Notes: a model not told the origin generated them from the sequence alone. A stretch of DNA of 64,000 nucleotides from Legionella qingyii (GCF_003184185.1 NZ_QHJG01000001.1:124001-188000), one strand, 5' to 3'. Counted from the stretch's first letter, positions 35,145 to 44,376 are shown. Translations and numbers: made by a program.

Positions 35145-36044
35145 TTATGGTCCAATAGTATTTGGTGTTGGATTTGGCATATAAAAATCAAGAAAGGCTC
35201 TAATCTTGGGTAGTTCAGATCCATAAGATTGATAAAAAGTAAAAATCTCATACCGTTTGAATTTTATTTCAGGAAGAATGTGTATGAGCGTTTTTTCTTT
35301 AAGGGCCTGCTCAACGAGTTTATCTCCAGTTAAAAAGAGACCTATTCCATTTTTACAAGCCTGGTTTAGTGCATTAAAGTCGTCCATAAAGAGTATGGGA
35401 TTGGGGCAAGATAAATAAGTTCCATCTGCGAGTGGAAGTTCTGTAGCCGGTTTTCTCAAGCTGTGAGAAATAAACGGGAAGGCCATGAGGTCTGATGGAT
35501 GAACAGGCATCCCGTATCGTTCGATTAAACAGGGTGCTGCACAAAGAATATTGCTGACCGGACTCATCTTCCTATATTTTAACTGATCTGTAAAAGGTGG
35601 AATCTCAGGAAAGCCAACCATCACATCAATATCTTTGCGTGCCAAATCATTATCTTGTTCAGAAAATAAAAATTCGCACTCAATCAACGGATATTGAGCC
35701 ATAAAATCAGCTAGTCGGTCTAGAATTAACTCCCTGGCAAGAATGGTTGAAACCAAAATGGTAATTTGACCTTGAGGGAGCTTTTGCCTTGATTCAATAA
35801 ATTGTTCAATGAGTTGCGTTTCTGCGAGTAGTTTTTGACATTTTTCCAGGAGAGCCAAACCAAATACCGTGAGTTGCACTTTACGAGTATCTCGAATAAA
35901 GAGTTTCTCACCCAATTGATCCTCGAGGTTTTTAATTTGCTTACTCACCGCGGTTGCTGTAATACACAGTTCCGCTGCAGCGCGTTTGTAACTTAGATAC
36001 TCTGCAACTTTTATAAAGCATCTTAATTGGGAAATATTCAACAT
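35145..36044 (-). CDS. LysR-family transcriptional regulator
   Basis: 299 residues. It has the standard LysR layout: N-terminal winged helix (LRCFIKVAEYLSYKRAAAEL, then CITATAVSKQIKNLEDQLGE, then KLFIRD), linker helix, and an effector-binding domain from residue about 90 (QGQITILVST... to the end). It is divergent from the VOC-family gene at 36173 and separated from it by a 33-base palindrome at 36071-36103, the expected place for its operator. It probably activates that gene in response to a small molecule and represses itself. The ligand is unknown. Confidence 0.92.
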   Translation of the reverse strand: MLNISQLRCFIKVAEYLSYKRAAAELCITATAVSKQIKNLEDQLGEKLFIRDTRKVQLTVFGLALLEKCQKLLAETQLIEQFIESRQKLPQGQITILVSTILARELILDRLADFMAQYPLIECEFLFSEQDNDLARKDIDVMVGFPEIPPFTDQLKYRKMSPVSNILCAAPCLIERYGMPVHPSDLMAFPFISHSLRKPATELPLADGTYLSCPNPILFMDDFNALNQACKNGIGLFLTGDKLVEQALKEKTLIHILPEIKFKRYEIFTFYQSYGSELPKIRAFLDFYMPNPTPNTIGP

Positions 36045-36070
36045 AGTAAAGTATTTGTTTTATAATTAAT

Positions 36071-36103
36071 CCTTAATTATAAACTAATAGTTCATAATTA
36101 AGG
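36071..36103. promoter_or_regulatory. Long palindromic operator between LysR gene and its divergent neighbour
   Basis: CCTTAATTAT-A-AACTA-A-TAGTT-C-ATAATTAAGG: every position pairs except one A/C pair, over 33 bases. It lies 27 bases upstream of the LysR start and 69 bases before the VOC gene. LysR regulators bind such dyads between divergent genes. Confidence 0.65.
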
Positions 36104-36172
36104 AAATAATGTTAATTAATATTCATGCAATTGATGAGTAAAATATAAATAAAGCAAGCATTGAGGACTATT

Positions 36173-36553
36173 ATGAACTATCAATATCATCATGTTGGAA
36201 TACCAGTAACCGAGCCACGTTCGGGTGAGCGTTATAGTCCCGTTATGGATATGTATACCTCAGGAGGGGAGTTACCCGGACGAATTCAATATCATCGATT
36301 TGGTCCCAATTGTCCTTTGCCTAAGTTGGTTCAGACTCAACCGCATATAGCCTATAAAGTTGAGAGTATTGAGGAAGCAATAAAGGGGAAACATGTTCTT
36401 CTAGAGCCATATTTTCCTTTAAAGGATTTTAGAGTGGCAATCATTGAGGAGCATGGGGCAGTAATCGAGTTTATTCAGACAAACTTATCTGAAGAAGAAA
36501 TATGGGATGAGTCAAAACATCAAGATTCCATCTTGTATCCTAAAAACAGTTAA
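36173..36553 (+). CDS. VOC/glyoxalase-superfamily-like protein
   Basis: 126 residues beginning MNYQYHHVGIPVTEPRSGER. The HHVGIPV start and the closing strand with VAIIEEHGAVIEFIQ are typical for a vicinal-oxygen-chelate fold, with His7 and the late Glu as potential metal ligands. The middle is unusual (YSPVMDMYTSGGELPGRIQY), so substrate cannot be guessed. AGGA lies five bases before the ATG; an upstream TTG is unlikely. It is divergent from, and probably controlled by, the LysR gene. Confidence 0.75.
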   Translation: MNYQYHHVGIPVTEPRSGERYSPVMDMYTSGGELPGRIQYHRFGPNCPLPKLVQTQPHIAYKVESIEEAIKGKHVLLEPYFPLKDFRVAIIEEHGAVIEFIQTNLSEEEIWDESKHQDSILYPKNS

Positions 36554-36657
36554 GCAGCATGCATGAGCCGGATGTTTGTCCGGTTCTTGATCATCCTGCC
36601 GCTCTCTTTTGTTTGCAAGTGAGGTTAGGACGGTTGGATTTTTGAAAAGAACAACTC

Positions 36658-36779
36658 AGGACTTACGAAAAACCCCAATCTCTTTGTTAAAAAATGTTTT
36701 TAATTCGGTCATTTAGTCTATCTAAACTCCCTCATTAAAAACATTTTTTGCCTCGCCCTTGAGATTTTTCGTAAGTCCT
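36658..36779. mobile_element. MITE-like inverted-repeat element, copy 2
   Basis: 122 bases, with the same termini and inner arms as the element at 23476-23597 and only scattered differences. It sits in the 324-base gap between the VOC gene and the kinase-like gene. No target-site duplication is obvious by eye. The rest of the gap (36554-36657, 36780-36877) shows no other feature. Confidence 0.8.
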
Positions 36780-36877
36780 GCAACTGAAAATAATGTGTAA
36801 AATTAGCGCAAAAATCACAAATTATGTATTGCACCCCAATATAATATGAACTTACCAAGATTAAATTAAAAATTAAG

Positions 36878-38284
36878 ATGCAAGAGTCGATTGAATTTGA
36901 TGTAACTGGAGAAAGTACTGGCACCATTGAAGTGGTAATTGATGATACTTCATCTAAACTAATTGCTTTGATGCAGAGTTGGCTTGACTCCGCACCAAAG
37001 ACTGAATCTGGTGCTATTGATTTAACTAAAGCCGAGCGTTTTGCTGAAGGTGGAACTCATGTGCTTTATCGATTTCCAGATGCCCCTTTTGTTATCAAGT
37101 TAATGAAACAGAATCCCAACCCTAAGGAGCTTGAAGAGCTAGAGAAAAAATATGCTGTTTTATATGATTGCTTTGACCGAGATAATAAACAACGATGTAT
37201 TCGAGAACAACATTTTACCCGACAAGTCTCTCTTCCTGGGAAAGAATCTCAAAATGCAGCCCTATCAATCGTTCCATATGAAAAAAGCTTTAAATCTAAA
37301 GTGAAATTTGATTTTAAAATAGAACCCGCAGAACTTGATCCCTACTTAATCGAACACAACAAAGGGTTGTACGATAAAGTAAATAAAACGCTTATTCATA
37401 ACGACCATTCTGAATTCAGTTTTAATTTTAATGATTATGCGAAAGTTGATGAACGTATTGGCGCGATTTTAAAACGTTTAGAGAGTGATACCAAACTCCA
37501 GGGTATCATGATTGAGTTCCTAAATCATTATCGCGATTTTTATCAAAAGACTAATATTATTTTGGATGCTATGGGGTTTGAAAACATACTCTTCTTTAAA
37601 GACGAACATGATGATTGGCAATTTAAAATAGGGAGTGTAATCAAGCATGACACTGGAAAATATACGAATGAGTTATTTAATGCACTACATGCTGAAAAAG
37701 AAGTTGATTTGAATTCTTTTGTTAATTTTACGCATGCTTATTTTTCACCGGCGAACATTAGGGCGGTCAATGCATGTGCGATGAGACTCGGTTTAGAACC
37801 TGTCATCCATGATGTGATGATCGATTCAAAAGATTTATTCAAAATAGCCCAACGATTATCTATTCCTGAGCGAATGCTTGCTTATGCACGACATGGCGAT
37901 TTTGAACAAGTGGATAAAATACTCGAGGCAAATAAGGAGCTGCTTCATTTTGATCTAGGTGGTTTTTGGGCCTATTCTCTAATTGCTGATGAATATATTA
38001 ACCATGGACAGCCACCAAAAGCACTTAAAAGTTATTTAGACACGGTAAGTAAGCTTCCGGTAATCTTGCCGGAAAATAAGGATGATGCAAAACGGGTATA
38101 CAATGCAAAAACAGCCATAATCGATCGAAAAAACATACACGATAAAAAAATAATGATCCATCAAGAACTCACAATGTTCTTGTCATCATCACTATCAACA
38201 TCAACCATGACGCATCATTATAAAACGCAACTGCAAGAAGCAAAATCTGAGAACCCTTCTAATATGCCTATTTTATATAACTAA
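36878..38284 (+). CDS. Kinase-like hypothetical protein; candidate effector
   Basis: 468 residues, unrecognised overall. Residues about 58-80 (FAEGGTHVLYRFPDAPFVIK) look like a glycine-loop strand followed by the VIK lysine of a protein-kinase N-lobe. Near residue 235, GFENILFFKDEHDDWQFKIG could correspond to the NIL...IDFG region, but the metal-binding Asp is replaced by Gly. It may be a pseudokinase or only a chance resemblance. The last third is helical (FKIAQRLSIPERMLAYARHG). The C-terminus is polar and serine-rich, as in many Dot/Icm substrates. The ATG at 36878 has no strong ribosome site. Confidence 0.65.
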   Translation: MQESIEFDVTGESTGTIEVVIDDTSSKLIALMQSWLDSAPKTESGAIDLTKAERFAEGGTHVLYRFPDAPFVIKLMKQNPNPKELEELEKKYAVLYDCFDRDNKQRCIREQHFTRQVSLPGKESQNAALSIVPYEKSFKSKVKFDFKIEPAELDPYLIEHNKGLYDKVNKTLIHNDHSEFSFNFNDYAKVDERIGAILKRLESDTKLQGIMIEFLNHYRDFYQKTNIILDAMGFENILFFKDEHDDWQFKIGSVIKHDTGKYTNELFNALHAEKEVDLNSFVNFTHAYFSPANIRAVNACAMRLGLEPVIHDVMIDSKDLFKIAQRLSIPERMLAYARHGDFEQVDKILEANKELLHFDLGGFWAYSLIADEYINHGQPPKALKSYLDTVSKLPVILPENKDDAKRVYNAKTAIIDRKNIHDKKIMIHQELTMFLSSSLSTSTMTHHYKTQLQEAKSENPSNMPILYN

Positions 38285-38441
38285 AAGTATCGACTTCTTT
38301 TGATGCAGAGCATTAATATAAGAATTGAGTTTCGAAAGAAGTTAATTTAATAGTTGAGTTAAAAACGGCAATAATGTTTGCAATATTTTCCAAATGAATT
38401 AGGATGGATCAATTTGGCCGATGTTTTTCTTGGAGTTATTT

Positions 38442-39947
38442 ATGTTTGGTGAGTTATTTGAAAGTTCAGTGGCCTTAAGTATTCGATATTACTCAAACCA
38501 AGCGTATGAAGTTGTAGCAGGTATTTTGCGCCAAGCAGAACAATTTGGAATTGGTCATACCAGAGATTTCATTCGTGATCCGAAAAAGATGATTCAAACT
38601 TTAACGTCTGAAGCACGAAGCAGTGAGGATGGGTGTAGCGTTGTCAGTTTGGGATATTTGGGAGGGAACTATGCAGTTATTACCCCAAAGTCTCAATCTC
38701 AGCTTGTTGTATTAATGAATGAATTTGATAAAGAACAAGCAAGCCGGAAAGGGCACGCCTCGTTTAAATTTTTTTCTGGCAATGATTTTTTTATTATTTC
38801 AGATATTGGGCATGATGCGTTGGCATCGAGAAAAAATCTGTCTCGCTTTCTTACGCCGTCCCGACTTGCCCATCCTCTGATCTCAGAAATAGAGAAAACG
38901 GTAACGCATGATGTAGCGATTAAAATCCGACCTGCAATCTGCGGCATTGTCCGAGCTGTTATGGTAGAAAATATGCTAGGTATCGAGCAATTACCAGACA
39001 ATACTTATGATGTGATGGAATCTTATCGAAATGATGTAAAACGTTGGGGGGCATTTCCTTTTCCTGAATTGCTTAATTTTATGCCGAGTTTAAGAAAAAA
39101 AAGAGATGTATATCGGGCTTTTTCAAAAGGCATTTTAGAGCAAGAATTCGAAAAAGTTGTGTCAGTACTTCATACAGAAGAGCATCCCGGAAATGCTAAT
39201 TTAATTGCTGCTTCTATCGTGAGCTTATTTAAGGATGAAAACCCAACTCTGTCAGAGAATGAACTGTCAGAGGCTTTAAAATTCCTGCCTGTTCATGAGA
39301 TTAGACGATATTTTGAAAATCCCATAGTTCAATCGTTGCCCATGATCCTAAAAGCTGCAGACAATTTAACTGACGCAATTGTATTGTGTCTCGAGCAAAT
39401 TGCATCCGATCCTGACAAATTTGAGATGCTTCGCGATGAAATTGATGGTGCTCATTTAACGCTCGGGGAGTTCGATATTAAGGCTCTTAAATCGTTACCA
39501 ATATTGGATGCTTTTTACAAGGAGTCAGTGCGGTTTGATGCTCCTGTAGCAGTACCTCGATATACTCAAAACGGGTATTCATCCGATTCAATGAACATCC
39601 CACCTAATAGCATGATTATATTTGATTTACATGCTTTAGCTAAAGGCGAACAATATTGGACTCATCCTGACGAGTTTGATCCTAAACGATTTTTACAACC
39701 TGAACAGCACGTAAAGGAAGGGATGGAATGTGATAACAAAAATAACCATACTCTTGGTCAATTCCCATTTGTCCCTTTTTCTGTAGGACAACGCAATTGT
39801 CCGGCATTTGCTGTTACAGAGGTTTTATTTAAAGCGGCTATTGCGAAACTTGTTGCAGACTATGAACTTGGTTTTGTTAAAAAAGAGGATAACGATTCAA
39901 TCATACATGTTGCTTCAAGAGATAAGTTGTTCCGCTTAACACAATAA
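38442..39947 (+). CDS. Cytochrome P450
   Basis: 501 residues. It has the K-helix ExxR motif (FYKESVRFDAP), the PERF-like segment (DEFDPKRFLQPE) and the heme loop FVPFSVGQRNCPAFAVTEVL with Cys453 as the iron ligand. In the usual FxxGxRxCxG signature the final Gly is Ala here. The I-helix acid/Thr pair is weak (LKAADNLTDAIV). P450s hydroxylate or epoxidise lipophilic substrates using electrons from a ferredoxin or reductase; none is encoded nearby. ATG at 38442 has GGAG six bases upstream and is preferred over 38421. The long N-terminal part and the absence of clear bacterial subfamily features leave the substrate open. Confidence 0.85.
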   Translation: MFGELFESSVALSIRYYSNQAYEVVAGILRQAEQFGIGHTRDFIRDPKKMIQTLTSEARSSEDGCSVVSLGYLGGNYAVITPKSQSQLVVLMNEFDKEQASRKGHASFKFFSGNDFFIISDIGHDALASRKNLSRFLTPSRLAHPLISEIEKTVTHDVAIKIRPAICGIVRAVMVENMLGIEQLPDNTYDVMESYRNDVKRWGAFPFPELLNFMPSLRKKRDVYRAFSKGILEQEFEKVVSVLHTEEHPGNANLIAASIVSLFKDENPTLSENELSEALKFLPVHEIRRYFENPIVQSLPMILKAADNLTDAIVLCLEQIASDPDKFEMLRDEIDGAHLTLGEFDIKALKSLPILDAFYKESVRFDAPVAVPRYTQNGYSSDSMNIPPNSMIIFDLHALAKGEQYWTHPDEFDPKRFLQPEQHVKEGMECDNKNNHTLGQFPFVPFSVGQRNCPAFAVTEVLFKAAIAKLVADYELGFVKKEDNDSIIHVASRDKLFRLTQ

Positions 39948-39992
39948 TGAGCTGGATTATGAATAGAGTCTGGACTCCCGCCTATTAAATTA

Positions 39993-40025
39993 CCTACGTG
40001 TCGCGACCGATTCGTGGCACGTAGG
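39993..40025. terminator. Hairpin between convergent P450 and protease genes
   Basis: CCTACGTG and CACGTAGG form an 8-bp stem around a 17-base loop, between stop codons at 39947 and 40043. No T-run follows on either strand. A bidirectional terminator is likely from position. Confidence 0.45.
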
Positions 40026-40042
40026 CAGAAGAGATAAAATTG

Positions 40043-41665
40043 TTACATCTTAGGAGGATTAAGTTTTGATTTAATATTCTCTCCAGATGCCTCAATTTCA
40101 GCTAAAAATGGTGCTTTAGAGATAGGGGAAACTTCAGGGCTTGTAAAAAACGCAATTTGATAACGAGATTTTAGGGCTTCTCGAGTGCCATGTTCTTCAG
40201 GAGCAATAATTATTTGTTTTCCATTAGCAAATTTTACAAAAGAAGGATTTGTCGGCTTTTCCGATAAAGCGGAAACTAAATCCCATAAGTTAGTGATTTG
40301 TTTACCATTTGCCTCAATAATACGATCACTCTCGCATAAATATCCTCGATTAAGCGCAAAATTTTCATAACCATCCGTCTCTTCTGAAGCTAAAATATTT
40401 TGTAAAACGACAATTTCCCGGAGATCTGGACCAACAGAAAGAGATGAGAAATTATTGAACATATTCGGAACATTAGAATTATCGACAATACTCTTTTGTG
40501 GTGTTGAGTAATTTGCTTTAAAAGTATCCATCAGAGATTGGGTACAACCCACGAAAACATATCCTCCATTTTTTCCAGATGGTTGGATGTGGTATTTGAT
40601 TGATTTATTATTTCTGGGACCAACGAGGCTACGACCTAATTGTTCTGTTAACCTAAATGTTATATTCAAAGTGTTTAAGCCCGTCTCGTCTTTTCTTTGA
40701 ATTACCAGATCTAAGTTATCGAGATATTTTTTACGCTGCAAAAGATAGAGATAAGAGATAGGATGCTCAAGCTCTTTGACTTGTACGTTACCGTCTGCCT
40801 GAATTTTATGCCCATCTATTTCAAGAATTATATCTCCTTCTTGTAAGTGGTTTTGGGCACAGGAATTTGAGGGTATCGCAGATACAAGAATACCTGTGGG
40901 TTCATTTTCTATGGAGTCTTGTATCATACCTAACTGGGCTCTAAGAAATGAATTCTTTAGGGTTTGCCACTCAAAACTAACATGGGGAACCGTAACATAA
41001 TCAATAAATTTTTTGGCTCTAAGTGCACCAAATCGGTTATAGTTTTCTATGGTTTGTACAACAATCCAAGCGGGAATAAAATAGCCTACATTTGATAATG
41101 AAGAAGCGCCTTGGCTCACTATACCGATACATTCTTCTTTCTTCCCCTCGACCACTCGGGTAATAGGGCCGCCACTATTACCAGGATTGATTGGAGCGCT
41201 GGTTTGCACAGTAATACCGGGTAGGCGTGAATGGGCGATGACTGATATTTCAGTTCTTGAAATATGTCCTTTGGTGAAGGATAGACCTTTTCCTCCTGCA
41301 GGGTAGCCATAAGCATTGACTTCAGTTGAGGACGGTTGAAATTCGGGATTGATTTCTAATGGCTCCACTTTTTTAGCCATTAACGCTTCAGCCTCCTCAG
41401 AAGAGGCTTTTAGAATGGCAACATCCATGATTGGATCAACCCATACCGGTTCAACAGGTAATTCGGTAGAACCTTGATTGAACTTAATTTTCAAATAGGT
41501 TGCATTCGCTACTGCATGAGCGTTTGTTACTAAATACATTTTACCTTTATATTGAATTACTGTAACTGTGGCGCTTGATTTTGTTGGTTGACCAATAGAC
41601 CAGGCTGTGACGTAATTGATTGTTTGCTTATCTGCTTCAAGTTTTAGCGTAGAATTAGTTATCAT
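40043..41665 (-). CDS. Deg/HtrA-like serine protease with PDZ domains, no signal peptide
   Basis: 540 residues. The trypsin-like core has His in YLVTNAHAVANAT (about 50), Asp in DPIMDVAILKAS (about 82) and Ser in SAPINPGNSGGPI (about 164). A PDZ domain follows (GILVSAIPSNSCAQNHLQEG then DIILEIDGHKIQ), and a second PDZ-like part near residue 450 has CESDRIIEANGKQITNLWDL. Unlike periplasmic DegP/DegS it lacks a signal peptide or membrane anchor. The double-PDZ cytosolic form resembles plant Deg proteases more than bacterial ones, which is an impression from layout. Possibly exported to the host or a cytoplasmic quality-control protease. Confidence 0.85.
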   Translation of the reverse strand: MITNSTLKLEADKQTINYVTAWSIGQPTKSSATVTVIQYKGKMYLVTNAHAVANATYLKIKFNQGSTELPVEPVWVDPIMDVAILKASSEEAEALMAKKVEPLEINPEFQPSSTEVNAYGYPAGGKGLSFTKGHISRTEISVIAHSRLPGITVQTSAPINPGNSGGPITRVVEGKKEECIGIVSQGASSLSNVGYFIPAWIVVQTIENYNRFGALRAKKFIDYVTVPHVSFEWQTLKNSFLRAQLGMIQDSIENEPTGILVSAIPSNSCAQNHLQEGDIILEIDGHKIQADGNVQVKELEHPISYLYLLQRKKYLDNLDLVIQRKDETGLNTLNITFRLTEQLGRSLVGPRNNKSIKYHIQPSGKNGGYVFVGCTQSLMDTFKANYSTPQKSIVDNSNVPNMFNNFSSLSVGPDLREIVVLQNILASEETDGYENFALNRGYLCESDRIIEANGKQITNLWDLVSALSEKPTNPSFVKFANGKQIIIAPEEHGTREALKSRYQIAFFTSPEVSPISKAPFLAEIEASGENIKSKLNPPKM

Positions 41666-41847
41666 TTTATGACCTTATTTGGATGAACTCTCTATACCCA
41701 TGTTGGAGGGGATAATGATGTGAAAAGATGCTGGCATAGTTATTTGCAAAGATTGTGCGCACTATGTTAGACAATGATCAGTAAGGTTGTATTTTTTTCT
41801 AAATTGCTCATTTTTTCAATGCTTGATTAGCAAAAAATCAAAATAAG

Positions 41848-42138
41848 AAGAACTGTTGCTGGTGTGCTTGAAGAGATATGGGCTTTTTGCATGAAATTGT
41901 CCCATGGATTTTCCAAGCCTTATCCTTCCCTCGTAACCATTGTGGCAATGATTGCACGTTTTGTATTGCTAGCCATTTCTATGAAAACGCTTCCTCTTAT
42001 GCTATCTGGACTGGTATCGGTGCAGTTGGTGTGTTTTTAGTTGGACTCATTATTTTGGGAGAGCCTGCAAATATCATGCGAGTTATTGCTGCTATTTTGA
42101 TCGTTTCTGGTTTATTGATGATGAAGCGTTTTTCATAG
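41848..42138 (+). pseudogene. Frameshifted SMR-family (SugE/EmrE) efflux gene
   Basis: Two adjacent frames carry the parts of a small multidrug resistance protein. In the frame starting near 41848 one reads GVLEEIWAFCMKLSHGFSKP, then SLVTIVAMIARFVLLAISMK, then TLP. After about 41995 the homology moves to the frame that reads YAIWTGIGAVGVFLVGLIIL, then GEPANIMRVIAAILIV to the stop at 42138. The family normally reads KTLPLGTAYAVWTGIGAVG across that point, so a small deletion has shifted the frame. There is no intact N-terminal helix or start, and a stop lies just upstream. The gene is dead unless the shift is programmed. Confidence 0.75.
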
Positions 42139-42334
42139 AAATGAGGAATACAATTAGCTTGGATGTTGAGTCTGAGGATTGTAACTCTGAGGTTTACTAT
42201 ATTGGATTTAATGTCCGCGGGATCCAGAGATATGCCAAATCACATTGCACTGTGTTATTGGCGTGATCATAGGGGATCTCGCGGCCGATTTACTAAATAT
42301 CCATTAATTGATTCGAGAGAATGTAATTATTAAA

Positions 42335-42694
42335 TCAAATATACATTGACGTTCGAATTTCGTCGAACCGAGCGTCATCATGCTCTTGCATTTTTTCAGC
42401 GGCTAGCAACTCCTCTTGCTCTTGTTCTTGTTGTGCTTTTAATTTCATTAGCTCAATCATATTCTGGGTTTTTAATTCTTGTAAAATAGCAGCCAACAAA
42501 ATATCAGTCGTAGTCTGTATGCTTATTTCTTGAATGGGGTGCTGTATTTTCTCGTTTTTTTGCGTTTCTTGTATTTCTGGTGAGGGGGGCATTGGATTTT
42601 GATTAAAAAAGAGCTGCGAGTCCTGATTTGAGTAGGGCTTTTGGGCTTTATTATTTCCATTTGCCAGACGAGTACTTGTAGCTTTTTTACCCAT
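42335..42694 (-). CDS. Hypothetical helical protein, glutamine/glutamate-rich
   Basis: 119 residues. The N-terminal half is polar, with Asn, Gln and Pro. The C-terminal half is a long amphipathic helix (LLAAILQELKTQNMIELMKL, then AQQEQEQEELLAAEKMQEHD), likely a coiled coil. AAGGAGA lies five bases before the ATG at 42694. No family recognised. Confidence 0.7.
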   Translation of the reverse strand: MGKKATSTRLANGNNKAQKPYSNQDSQLFFNQNPMPPSPEIQETQKNEKIQHPIQEISIQTTTDILLAAILQELKTQNMIELMKLKAQQEQEQEELLAAEKMQEHDDARFDEIRTSMYI

Positions 42695-43095
42695 GATGAT
42701 CTCCTTTTCCTTATGAGTCCCCTTCAGATTAATCTAAATATTGATTTAAATGCAAATGTTTTTTTCAAGATTGGCAAAAATTGCGTTTATATAATTAATA
42801 TTGGCCATCAAGAGCAGATCTACTCCGTTTTTTTATTTAAGAGCATTCTATGCCTATATTGCGCATCTTGGTTGATAATTTTGTGACAAATCGATTATGT
42901 GCACCGTGTGTTTTCTTTAGGCGCCCATAGTGCAATGACCACTTCATCTTTGATGTGGATTGCTGTGTGAAAATTGGACTTATTGGGCATGATTTAATAA
43001 TTTGTTAAGGCTGATTTGCAATAATACGTGCTACTTGTTTGATTTTAATGCGCGCAATTTTGACCTTTTAAGCTACAACACGAGAATTAAAAATT
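42695..43095. other. Intergenic region without recognised features
   Basis: 401 bases between divergent genes. AT-rich, no frame of note, no hairpin with a T-run, and no promoter I can place with confidence. It should hold the promoters for both neighbours. Confidence 0.5.
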
Positions 43096-44199
43096 ATGAG
43101 AGCACTCTTTGAGAAACCTACTTCGGCAGCTGATGTAACTACTTCTATGTCGCACGCTGATATTTGTACTTGTACTATGTGTATGAAAAGCAAATTACCT
43201 ACTGAGGTAGCGAACAGGTATTTACATAGCTTGCAAGCTACTATGGTGGATCGACGAAATCCAGATAAACCCGGCAGCAAACCATTAATGAAAGCAGTAG
43301 AGGCGCATGCCATTCTCAAAGCAGGTACAGAAATAAACATGCTGGACGCAACTGGAATTAGTAAATATGATATACCTGATACAGGATGTGTGGTTCAAAT
43401 AGCTCCCCCCAAAGAATTGACTATTAAAGCAACATGGAAAAATAAAAATCAGGAATGCGCTCAAAGTGGTAGGGATGCGAATGTTTTTGGCAGCTTGGGT
43501 GTATTAGCTATTCCATCCGATGTTCAAGTAGTGGATATTCCCAAAATGAATGCTCGTGCTGTACCCAGAGAGTTTTTAGCTAAATACGGTGCCGAGTTAA
43601 TTCCATTGGAACAATCATTTATTTTGGATGCTGTTGATGATCAGTCATTAGAAAACCTGTACTTGGTTGAATATCAATGGGATGCAGATTACATACAAGA
43701 CTATGTAATGAAAAGAAACGGTGGTGGTGGTTTATTTGTAGAAACACATCCATTTCCTCATGTTTTTACACCTTTGTCCCCTAAGTGCAGTGGTGCATTG
43801 ATACTCGGAGTAGAGAAGGCTGGTGGGGAGTTTGATTTTGCTGCTTTCGAGATACCTTTTGGATATACGATGAAAATTGGTAGTAATGTAATCCATGGCG
43901 ACTCGTTTTTTGTCGGACCTTACGCAATCGCATTAACTGAAACTGAATTAGCTGATTCCGTTATTTTAAAACAAGATACCCCTCAGCGTGCCCCACAAAA
44001 AGTAGCTCAAACCCCTGCTAAAACGTATAAAATAGGTTTATCTGAGGATGTTAAGGTACATAATCAAGACGCGTTTGAAAAGCGGTTAAGCTTTTTTAAG
44101 CGGTTACCCAAAGAGGTTTTAAGTGAAGTTTGTCATTTTTCACCAGAGTCTCAAAAAGCGTTTGATCAACAATTTGGATTAGTAGCTTATTCATCTTAA
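43096..44199 (+). CDS. Hypothetical protein with cysteine motif and cupin-like segment
   Basis: 367 residues. The N-terminus has HADICTCTMCMKSKLP (CxCxxC). The centre reads VETHPFPHVFTPLSPKCSGA, then FAAFEIPFGYTMKIGSNVIH and GDSFFVGPYAIAL, a cupin-like beta pattern with His residues in plausible metal positions. The C-terminus FFKRLPKEVLSEVCHFSPES is reminiscent of an F-box start, but too short to be sure. No signal peptide. I do not recognise the protein. It starts a run of unknown genes reaching 49152. The AT-rich upstream region has no strong ribosome site. Confidence 0.65.
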   Translation: MRALFEKPTSAADVTTSMSHADICTCTMCMKSKLPTEVANRYLHSLQATMVDRRNPDKPGSKPLMKAVEAHAILKAGTEINMLDATGISKYDIPDTGCVVQIAPPKELTIKATWKNKNQECAQSGRDANVFGSLGVLAIPSDVQVVDIPKMNARAVPREFLAKYGAELIPLEQSFILDAVDDQSLENLYLVEYQWDADYIQDYVMKRNGGGGLFVETHPFPHVFTPLSPKCSGALILGVEKAGGEFDFAAFEIPFGYTMKIGSNVIHGDSFFVGPYAIALTETELADSVILKQDTPQRAPQKVAQTPAKTYKIGLSEDVKVHNQDAFEKRLSFFKRLPKEVLSEVCHFSPESQKAFDQQFGLVAYSS

Positions 44200-44258
44200 C
44201 TCATGTGATATCAAAATGGTCATCGGTGAATTAGTGACGGACACGAGTTTTTTAGATC

Positions 44259-44376
44259 GGGACTTACGAAAACCCCCAATCTTTTCGTTAAAAAATGTTT
44301 TTAATTGGGTCATTTAGTATACCGAAACTCCCTCATTAAAAACATTTTTTGCCTTAACCTTGGGGGCGTAAGTCCT
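44259..44376. mobile_element. MITE-like inverted-repeat element, copy 3
   Basis: 118 bases, the most diverged of the three copies: termini GGGACTTACGAAAA and GGGGGCGTAAGTCCT, with the inner arms AAAAAATGTTTTTAAT / ATTAAAAACATTTTTT intact. The conserved inner arms suggest that pairing is maintained. It lies in the 409-base gap before the gene at 44609. The remainder of the gap shows no other feature. Confidence 0.75.
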
